From contig CABWYI010000006.1 of assembly GCA_902509725.1 (NCBI GenBank), forward strand, positions 1-31,472: a stretch of 31,472 nucleotides of DNA, written 5' to 3'. The notes below the pieces were generated by a model. That model worked only from the letters and a program-made list of their open reading frames with translations. It made no database searches and was not told the origin of the DNA. Source of the stretch: an uncultured Pelagibacteraceae bacterium (GTDB lineage: Bacteria; Pseudomonadota; Alphaproteobacteria; Pelagibacterales; Pelagibacteraceae). Shown one piece after another: positions 25,335-31,472 of this stretch (its first letter is position 1; each line of letters begins with the position of its first letter). The position numbers were made by a program, and so were the translations under genes.

Positions 25335-26813
25335 CTACTGAAGTTTTTTCTTTAAAATCTCATTTATAAGTTGAGGATTGGCTTTACCACCAGAAGCTTT
25401 CATTGCTTGACCAACAAAGAAACCAAATAATTTTTCCTTACCTTGTTTATATTCAATTGCTTTTTCTCTATTATCGTTAATTATTTTATCAATTAAAGCC
25501 TCTATCGCTTTAGGATCACTTTGTTGTTTAAGTCCTTTTTCTTCAACTATTTTTTGAGGATCTTTATCTCCATCCAACATTAATTCAAATACAGTCTTTG
25601 CTATTTTTCCTGAAATTGTTCCATTCTTTATTAAATTAACTAATATTGCTAAATTCTTTGCACTTACTGGGCTTTGAGAAATTTCTAGATTTTTATTATT
25701 TAAAACTGCAAATAATTCACCTGTAATCCAATTAACTGCTAGTTTCATATCTTTATTTTTACCCATTTTAGCTACAACTTCTTCAAAATATTTTGCTGTA
25801 TCAATATCTGAAACTAAGATAGTTGCTTCATAAGCAGAGAGTTTAAATTCTTCAATAAATCTTTTCTTTTTTTCATCTGGTAATTCAGGGATGTCATTTC
25901 TTAGTTTGTTAATAAATTCATCAGAAACTTCTAGTGGTAATAAATCTGGGTCTGGAAAATATCTATAATCATGAGCATCTTCTTTTGATCGCATAGATCT
26001 TGTTTCATTTTTTTTTGTGTCAAATAATCTTGTTTCTTGATCAATTGATTTACCTTCTTCTATCAAATCAACTTGTCTATTAGCTTCATATTCAATAGCC
26101 ATTTGCATAAATTTAATAGAATTCACATTTTTAATTTCACATCTTGTCCCAAATTCTTTTGAACCTTTGGTTCTTACTGAGACGTTAACATCAGCTCTCA
26201 ATGATCCTTCTTGCATATTTCCATCACATGTTCCTAAATATCTCATAATTGATCTTAATTTTTTTATATAAGCACTTACTTCATCAGGAGATCTAAGGTC
26301 TGGTTTACTAACAATTTCCATTAAAGCTACGCCAGATCTATTTAAGTCTACAAAAGTATTTTGTGGATCAAGATCATGAATACTTTTTCCTGCATCTTGC
26401 TCTAAATGTAATCTTTCTATACCAACTTCTTTCTGACCATCAGACATATCCAAAATAACTTTACCCTCTCCCACTATTGGATCTTTAAATTGAGAAATTT
26501 GATAACCTTGAGGTAAATCTGCATAAAAATAATTTTTTCTATCGAATACTGAGCGTTTATTTATTTTTGCATTAAGGCCAATACCTGTTTTTATTGCTTG
26601 TTTTACACAGAATTCATTTATTACTGGCAACATTCCAGGAAACGCCGCGTCAACTAAACTAACTTGAGTATTGGGCTCAGCTCCAAATTTTGTTGCTGAT
26701 GTTGAAAATAATTTAGATTCTGAAGTAACTTGTGCATGCACTTCTAATCCAATTACAACCTCGTATTGGTTGTCTTTTCTATTAATTAAATATTCTGATT
26801 TGTTTTTATTCAT
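25335..26813 (-). CDS. gatB: Aspartyl/glutamyl-tRNA amidotransferase subunit B
   Basis: GatB holds the tRNA and the kinase/transamidase site of GatCAB, which converts Asp-tRNA(Asn) and/or Glu-tRNA(Gln) to the correct amides. The protein (492 residues) starts with a typical [12 protein letters not shown] block, then [49 protein letters not shown] and [13 protein letters not shown]. The C-terminal YqeY-like tail ends [20 protein letters not shown]. It overlaps gatA by 4 bases and the methyltransferase follows after one base. Confidence 0.97.
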   Translation of the reverse strand: MNKNKSEYLINRKDNQYEVVIGLEVHAQVTSESKLFSTSATKFGAEPNTQVSLVDAAFPGMLPVINEFCVKQAIKTGIGLNAKINKRSVFDRKNYFYADLPQGYQISQFKDPIVGEGKVILDMSDGQKEVGIERLHLEQDAGKSIHDLDPQNTFVDLNRSGVALMEIVSKPDLRSPDEVSAYIKKLRSIMRYLGTCDGNMQEGSLRADVNVSVRTKGSKEFGTRCEIKNVNSIKFMQMAIEYEANRQVDLIEEGKSIDQETRLFDTKKNETRSMRSKEDAHDYRYFPDPDLLPLEVSDEFINKLRNDIPELPDEKKKRFIEEFKLSAYEATILVSDIDTAKYFEEVVAKMGKNKDMKLAVNWITGELFAVLNNKNLEISQSPVSAKNLAILVNLIKNGTISGKIAKTVFELMLDGDKDPQKIVEEKGLKQQSDPKAIEALIDKIINDNREKAIEYKQGKEKLFGFFVGQAMKASGGKANPQLINEILKKKLQ

Positions 26814-28267
26814 TTAATCCACCAATCAGTTATCTTATTTTTAAAATTAATCTTTTCTTCCATTGCAAAAGCAATATTCAATATATTCTGTTCATCAAAA
26901 GCTTTACCAATAATTTGTAAACCTAAAGGATAACCTTTAGAATCATGTCCTGCAGGAATTGATATGCCAGGCAAGCCTGCTAAATTAACTGGAACTGTAA
27001 ATATATCATTAAGATACATTGAAACTGGATCATTTGTTTTTTCACCAATTTTAAATGCTGAGCTTGGTGTAGAAGGAGTTAAAATTGCATCAACTTTTTT
27101 ATATGCCTCATCAAAATCATTTTTAATAAGTTTCCTTACTTTTTGAGCTTTAAGATAATACGCATCATAATAACCAGATGATAAAACATAAGTTCCAATC
27201 ATTATTCTTCTTTGAACCTCATTACCAAAACCTTCCGATCTAGTTTTTTCATACATATCAATTAAGTTTTCACCTTTAGCTCTAAATCCATACTTCACAC
27301 CATCATATCGCGCTAAATTAGAAGATGCTTCAGCAGGAGCTACTATATAATAAGTCGGTAAAGCATAACTTGTATGAGGGAGAGAAATATCTATCGTTTC
27401 TGCACCACAATCTTTAACATATTGAATCCCTTTTTGCCAAAGGTCTTCAATTTCTTTTGGCATTCCATCTACTCTGTATTCTTTTGGTATTCCAATTTTT
27501 TTTCCTTTTATATTGCTAGTAAGTTCTTTGCTGTATTGATTTCTTTTAAAATCTATTGATGTAGAGTCTTTTGGGTCGTATGAACTGATTACTTCTTGTA
27601 ACAGAGCACAATCTTTAACATTTTGTGCCATTGGACCAGCTTGATCTAAAGAGGATGCAAATGCAACAATTCCATAACGTGAGCAGCTTCCATATGTAGG
27701 TTTTAAACCCACAGTTCCTGTAAATGAAGCTGGTTGTCTAATCGATCCACCGGTATCTGTGCCGATTGTAATTGGTGTTAATTGTCCAGCAACAGCAGAT
27801 GCTGATCCACCAGATGAACCTCCTGGTACCAAATTTTTATCAATAGGATTTTGTACGTTGCCAAAAAAACTAGTTTCATTTGATGAGCCCATTGCAAATT
27901 CATCACAATTTAATTTACCTAAAAGTATCGCACCTTCATTCCAAATGTTTTCAGTTACTGTCGATTCGTATGTCGGTACAAAATTATTTAAAATTTTACT
28001 ACCAGCAGTTGTTTTAATATTTTTTGTGCAAAAAAGATCTTTTACTGCCATTGGAATACCTGGCAATTTTAAATCAAAATTAGGTTTTTGATCAAATTTT
28101 TTTGCTTTATCTAAAGCCGATGCAAAGTCCTCAGTAATATATGCATTTAATTCTTTAGATTTTTCAGATCTTTCGATGAATGCTTTAGTTACATCAATTG
28201 AAGATAGTTTTTTATTTTTAATATTTTCAACTAATTCTGTTAAAGATTGCTTTGTTATTTCTGACAT
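26810..28267 (-). CDS. gatA: Aspartyl/glutamyl-tRNA amidotransferase subunit A
   Basis: GatA is the amidase that releases ammonia from glutamine for the GatB reaction. The protein (485 residues) shows the amidase-signature triad: K76 in PMAVKDLFC, the cis-serine in [13 protein letters not shown] (151-152) and the nucleophile S175 in [29 protein letters not shown] and [10 protein letters not shown] are also typical. It shares one base with the gatC stop and overlaps gatB by 4, so C-A-B are translated as one unit. Confidence 0.97.
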   Translation of the reverse strand: MSEITKQSLTELVENIKNKKLSSIDVTKAFIERSEKSKELNAYITEDFASALDKAKKFDQKPNFDLKLPGIPMAVKDLFCTKNIKTTAGSKILNNFVPTYESTVTENIWNEGAILLGKLNCDEFAMGSSNETSFFGNVQNPIDKNLVPGGSSGGSASAVAGQLTPITIGTDTGGSIRQPASFTGTVGLKPTYGSCSRYGIVAFASSLDQAGPMAQNVKDCALLQEVISSYDPKDSTSIDFKRNQYSKELTSNIKGKKIGIPKEYRVDGMPKEIEDLWQKGIQYVKDCGAETIDISLPHTSYALPTYYIVAPAEASSNLARYDGVKYGFRAKGENLIDMYEKTRSEGFGNEVQRRIMIGTYVLSSGYYDAYYLKAQKVRKLIKNDFDEAYKKVDAILTPSTPSSAFKIGEKTNDPVSMYLNDIFTVPVNLAGLPGISIPAGHDSKGYPLGLQIIGKAFDEQNILNIAFAMEEKINFKNKITDWWIK

Positions 28268-28554
28268 TACTCTATCACCTTTGGTACAACAAAATAATCT
28301 TCATTATCTTGAGGAGAATTTTTAACTATTTGTTCTCTGATATTCTTACTTTTAACCTCGTCTGATCTTAGTTTTAATGTTGTTTCAGCAACAGAAGTTA
28401 ATGGTTCTACATTATCTGTTTTTAATTCATTAAGTTTTTCAATAAAGTCAAAAATTGAATTTAAATCACCAGCTAATTTTTCAGCTCTTTTTTCATTAAC
28501 TGAAATCCTTGATAATTTAGATATATGTTTTATTGTTTTAAGATCTATACTCAT
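28267..28554 (-). CDS. gatC: Aspartyl/glutamyl-tRNA amidotransferase subunit C
   Basis: GatC is the small belt-like subunit that stabilises GatA and GatB. The 95 residues begin IDLKTIKHISKLSRISVNEK and contain DLNSIFDFIEKLNELKTDNVEPL, then LRSDEV and the C-terminal NSPQDNEDYFVVPKVIE, all diagnostic. It is the first gene of the minus-strand block running to the nuclease-like gene and diverges from ruvX across 50 bases. No clear promoter is visible in that gap in its direction. Confidence 0.95.
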   Translation of the reverse strand: MSIDLKTIKHISKLSRISVNEKRAEKLAGDLNSIFDFIEKLNELKTDNVEPLTSVAETTLKLRSDEVKSKNIREQIVKNSPQDNEDYFVVPKVIE

Positions 28555-28604
28555 ATGCTATTTAGATATCACGCAAACTATCACTTAAGTTTAAAATATA
28601 CAAT

Positions 28605-29060
28605 ATGATCACTTTAGAAGAATTTAAAAAAAAACAGTCTGATAAGTGTAGATTGATAGGTTTAGACCTTGGTTCTAAAAGAATCGGTGTATCTATTTGC
28701 GATGAGAAACAATTAATTGCCACTCCTCTAAAAACAATAAATAGAAATACTCTAAATGAATTAATTACTGAGCTTAAAGAGATTATTGATGAAAATGATA
28801 TTAAGGGAATTATAGTTGGAAATCCTTTAAATATGGATGGTTCATCAGGTAGATCGGCACAATCTGTAAAGGATACCTCTCAAAAGATTAAGGAAAACAT
28901 TAATATTCCTATTTGTCTATGGGATGAAAGGTTATCAACAGTTGGTGCTTTTAATCTGTCTAGTCAATTAGATGTTAATGTGAGTAAAAGAGAAAAGAAA
29001 ATCGATGAAAATGCTGCTGCTTTTATATTGCAAGGAGCAATAGATTTTTTAAATAATTAA
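28605..29060 (+). CDS. ruvX: RuvX/YqgF-family putative Holliday junction resolvase or RNA-processing nuclease
   Basis: RuvX/YqgF is an RNase H-like nuclease linked to 16S rRNA 5'-end maturation in E. coli and to Holliday junction cutting in others. The 151-residue protein has the acidic residue in LIGLDLGSKRIGVSI, then IIVGNPLNMDGSSG, LWDERLSTVGA and a final acidic motif in KIDENAAAFILQGA. It is the first gene of the plus-strand block ruvX-pyrB-pyrC-plsY, a common alphaproteobacterial order. TAAAAT at 28592-28597 is a possible -10 only 7 bases before the ATG. Confidence 0.92.
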   Translation: MITLEEFKKKQSDKCRLIGLDLGSKRIGVSICDEKQLIATPLKTINRNTLNELITELKEIIDENDIKGIIVGNPLNMDGSSGRSAQSVKDTSQKIKENINIPICLWDERLSTVGAFNLSSQLDVNVSKREKKIDENAAAFILQGAIDFLNN

Positions 29061-29102
29061 TACTTGCTATTGTAGACATTTATAGTTATAGAGTTGGTTT
29101 TA

Positions 29103-30044
29103 ATGGCAATTAAAACTGATAAAGCTATTAAAATTTCTCAAAAGCATTTGTTAGGTATACAAGATTTATCAATTAATGATGTTAATCTGATACTTGGTGA
29201 AGCACACACATTTATAAAAGTTAATCAAAGTAAAAATAAAAAAACTGATGTTTTAAGAGGAAAAACTCAGATCAACTTATTTTTTGAACCTTCTACAAGA
29301 ACTCAGAGTTCATTTGAATTAGCAGGCAAAAGACTTGGTGCAGACGTTATGTCTATGAATATTAGTAACTCTGCGATCAAAAAAGGTGAAACATTAATTG
29401 ATACAGCCATGACTCTAAATGCAATGCATCCAGATATTATTGTAGTTAGACATCAAGACTCTGGTGCTTGCAACTTACTTTCGCAAAAAGTAAATTGTTC
29501 TGTGTTAAATGCTGGTGACGGAAGAAGAGAGCACCCCACTCAAGCTTTACTAGATGCCTTAACAATCATAGCTCGTAAAAATAAGATTGAAGGTTTAAAA
29601 ATTGCAATATGTGGAGATATACTTCATTCAAGAGTAGCTAGATCAAATATCTATTTACTTAACATGCTGGGTGCTGAAGTAAATATAGTTGCTCCTACAA
29701 ATTTAATGCCTAAAGAAATTGAAAAATTTGGTGTCAATACCTTTACTGATATGAAAAAAGGTTTGAAAAATTGTGATATCGTTATGATGTTAAGATTACA
29801 AAACGAAAGAATGACAAGCTCGTATCTTTCTTCTAACAGAGAATATTATGAATATTTTGGATTAACTCCAGATAAACTGGAATACGCAAAACCTGATGCT
29901 TTAATTATGCATCCTGGACCAATGAATAGAGGTATAGAAATAGATACAATATTAGCTGACGATATAAATAAAAGTGTAATTAAAGAACAAGTTGAGCTGG
30001 GTGTAGCAGTAAGAATGGCTTGTTTGAAGATATTTTGTACATAA
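29103..30044 (+). CDS. pyrB: Aspartate carbamoyltransferase catalytic subunit
   Basis: PyrB condenses carbamoyl phosphate with aspartate in pyrimidine synthesis. The carbamoyl-phosphate motif [20 protein letters not shown], the [12 protein letters not shown] block, [17 protein letters not shown] and the C-terminal [13 protein letters not shown] are all present. I use the ATG at 29103 (313 residues); the frame is open from a TTG nine bases earlier, but GAG at 29091-29093 is better placed for the ATG. Its stop is followed directly by the pyrC-homologue ATG. No regulatory PyrI partner is present. In other bacteria PyrB of this class forms a complex with a dihydroorotase-like partner. Confidence 0.95.
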   Translation: MAIKTDKAIKISQKHLLGIQDLSINDVNLILGEAHTFIKVNQSKNKKTDVLRGKTQINLFFEPSTRTQSSFELAGKRLGADVMSMNISNSAIKKGETLIDTAMTLNAMHPDIIVVRHQDSGACNLLSQKVNCSVLNAGDGRREHPTQALLDALTIIARKNKIEGLKIAICGDILHSRVARSNIYLLNMLGAEVNIVAPTNLMPKEIEKFGVNTFTDMKKGLKNCDIVMMLRLQNERMTSSYLSSNREYYEYFGLTPDKLEYAKPDALIMHPGPMNRGIEIDTILADDINKSVIKEQVELGVAVRMACLKIFCT

Positions 30045-31331
30045 ATGAAAAAACAATATTTCATAAACGCAAACATAGTAGACCCTCATAATTCAATTAA
30101 TGAAATTGGAGGATTAATCATAAATGAAGATGGTAAAATTGAAGCCATTGGAAAAAAAGTAAATACAAATAATTTACCAAGTAGAGAGAAATTAATTGAT
30201 TTAAAAGGAAAATATATTTTTCCAGGATTGGTAGATATGAGAGTTTTTGTTGGTGAGCCTGGATATGAATATAAAGAAAATTTTAGGACTTTAAGTAACG
30301 CGGCTCTATCCGGAGGTGTTACCTCGGTTGTTACAATGCCAAACACAGATCCAATAATAGATAATGTGTCTATAGTTGATTTTTTAAAAAGAAGAGGAAG
30401 AGATAAATCAAAAATAAATATTTTTCCATGCGCATCACTTACAAAAAATATTGAAGGTACAAACATGACAGAATTTGGTCTACTACAAACGAAGGGTATT
30501 GTTGCTTTTACAGATGGAATAAGAACAATTCAAAATCCCAGATTAATGTCAAGAATAATGAACTCTGCTAAAGATTTAGGTTGTCTGATAATGCAGCACG
30601 CTGAAGACTACGAGCTTGCAAAGAATGGTATGATTAATTCAGGAATTATCGCTTCTAAATTAGGCTTATCAGGTATACCTGAAATTGCAGAAAGAGTTTT
30701 AATTGAAAGAGATTTAACATTATTGGAAAAGGTCAAATGTAGATATCATATTTCTCAATTGTCATCACAAAAATCAGTCGAAGTAATAAAATATAGAAAA
30801 GAAATTGTTAGATTTACCTCAGGAGTTTCAATAAATAACCTTTCATTAAATGAAAATGATATTGGAGATTTTAGAACTTTTTTGAAATTATCTCCCCCAT
30901 TAAGAAGAGAAGAAGACAGATTATCTTTAGTTGAAGGATTGAAGGATGGTTTAATTGATGTAATTGTTTCAGATCATAAACCCGAAGATGAAGAATCAAA
31001 AAGATTAACTTTTGCACAAGCTGCCACAGGTGCCTCAGGGATTGAAACTCTATTATCTTTAAGTTTAGAATTATATCACAATGGTTCTGTTAAACTTGAG
31101 ACTATTATTAGAGCTCTAACATCTAATCCAGCAAAAATACTAAAAATAAACAAGGGTAATCTAACCATAGGAAATGATGCTGACTTATGTGTAGTTGATA
31201 TTAATAAACCATGGATTGTAAAAAAAGATAAATTAGTCTCAAAATCAAAAAATACATCAATAGAGGATAAAAAACTGCAAGGCAAGGTTACAAATACCTT
31301 TGTAAAAGGAAAAGAATTATTTAAGTTATAG
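30045..31331 (+). CDS. pyrC: Dihydroorotase homologue lacking the canonical HxH zinc motif (PyrC/PyrX-like)
   Basis: By position and overall sequence this is the alphaproteobacterial PyrC homologue next to PyrB (428 residues). Amidohydrolase features remain: [37 protein letters not shown] with H185, RYHISQLSS with H235, and [11 protein letters not shown] with D310. The first metal motif, normally DMHVHLREPG, reads [10 protein letters not shown] (R66 and F68 replace both histidines), and the usual PHHL segment reads SINNLSL. Zinc chemistry of the standard type is therefore doubtful. Noncatalytic PyrC-like subunits (PyrX) that stabilise PyrB are known in Pseudomonas; this may be similar, or it may be active with altered metal binding. 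It abuts pyrB with no gap and is one base from plsY. Confidence 0.85.
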   Translation: MKKQYFINANIVDPHNSINEIGGLIINEDGKIEAIGKKVNTNNLPSREKLIDLKGKYIFPGLVDMRVFVGEPGYEYKENFRTLSNAALSGGVTSVVTMPNTDPIIDNVSIVDFLKRRGRDKSKINIFPCASLTKNIEGTNMTEFGLLQTKGIVAFTDGIRTIQNPRLMSRIMNSAKDLGCLIMQHAEDYELAKNGMINSGIIASKLGLSGIPEIAERVLIERDLTLLEKVKCRYHISQLSSQKSVEVIKYRKEIVRFTSGVSINNLSLNENDIGDFRTFLKLSPPLRREEDRLSLVEGLKDGLIDVIVSDHKPEDEESKRLTFAQAATGASGIETLLSLSLELYHNGSVKLETIIRALTSNPAKILKINKGNLTIGNDADLCVVDINKPWIVKKDKLVSKSKNTSIEDKKLQGKVTNTFVKGKELFKL

Positions 31332-31332
31332 G

Positions 31333-31472
31333 ATGGATATTTTTTTAATAGGTATAATTTCTTACCTTATGGGCTCCATACCATTTGGATTTATACTGAC
31401 AAAAATATTTTTAAAAAAAGACATAAGAGAAATTGGCTCAGGCAATATTGGAGCCACAAATGCTCTTAGAAC
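31333..31472 (+). CDS. plsY: Glycerol-3-phosphate acyltransferase PlsY (C-terminal part outside the window)
   Basis: PlsY transfers the acyl group of acyl-phosphate to glycerol-3-phosphate, the first step of membrane phospholipid synthesis in many bacteria. Only the first 46 codons are present, but they carry the diagnostic N-terminal membrane helix with [16 protein letters not shown] and the active-site motif [16 protein letters not shown]. The ATG lies one base after the pyrC stop, with GG just before it. The frame is open to the last base. Confidence 0.93.
   Translation, partial: MDIFLIGIISYLMGSIPFGFILTKIFLKKDIREIGSGNIGATNALR

Noticed and set aside
28592..28604. TACAAT abutting the ruvX ATG as a -10 element
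   Set aside because: It ends immediately before the ATG, which would put the start of transcription inside the gene. TAAAAT a few bases upstream is a better but still weak candidate.
29094..29102. TTG start for pyrB, three codons upstream of the ATG
   Set aside because: No ribosome-binding sequence is well placed for it, while GAG lies nine bases before the ATG at 29103.

Overview
The window is a very AT-rich, tightly packed piece of a bacterial chromosome. The genes, their order and the base composition point to an alphaproteobacterium with a streamlined genome, most likely of the marine SAR11 (Pelagibacter) group. This is inferred from protein wording and synteny remembered from that group; no search was run. 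The window holds 36 protein genes (two cut by the window edges) and one tRNA. No stretch over 300 bases lacks a gene. Most neighbours are separated by 0-5 bases or overlap by 1-44 bases, and Shine-Dalgarno sites are rare. I see no insertion sequence, phage gene, CRISPR array or replication origin.

Layout. (1) 1-4470, minus strand: a putative 2-oxoglutarate/Fe(II) oxygenase, then rpiB, glyA, nrdR, ribD and ribE (one-carbon metabolism, ribonucleotide reductase control, riboflavin synthesis). (2) 4561-5547, plus strand: hemB, divergent from block 1 and convergent with block 3. (3) 5551-12869, minus strand, a probable ten-gene operon: dapA, smpB, folK, a shortened rsh (relA/spoT), pyrE, pdxJ, acpS, lepB, rnc and recO. 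The alphaproteobacterial genes era and rpoZ are absent from their usual places here. (4) 12913-15132, plus strand: a periplasmic lytic transglycosylase. (5) 15136-15227, minus strand: tRNA-Ser(GCU). (6) 15292-21957, plus strand: a complete heterotetrameric sarcosine oxidase operon (soxB, soxD, soxA, soxG), followed by a solute-binding protein and a permease of the polar amino-acid ABC class with no ATPase gene beside them. (7) 21954-28554, minus strand: gatC, gatA, gatB, an O-methyltransferase, trhO, a MATE exporter and a membrane-anchored thermonuclease-like protein. (8) 28605-31472, plus strand: ruvX, pyrB, a dihydroorotase homologue lacking the usual zinc ligands, and the start of plsY.

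How the genes fit together. SoxBDAG would oxidise sarcosine to glycine, passing the methyl carbon to tetrahydrofolate. GlyA interconverts glycine and serine on the same cofactor, and FolK supplies a folate precursor, so the window is rich in one-carbon functions. PyrE and PyrB (with the PyrC homologue) belong to pyrimidine synthesis. GatCAB amidates mischarged tRNA. Rsh, SmpB and TrhO touch translation and stress control.

The points that most deserve a second look are the CxC zinc-ribbon spacing in NrdR, the PyrC homologue without its HxH motif, the Rsh protein with no region between TGS and ACT domains, apparently leaderless promoters for rsh and dapA, the inverted repeats between tRNA-Ser and soxB, the lipobox-bearing permease whose reading frame crosses an 11-T tract, and the oxygenase inserted in a housekeeping block.
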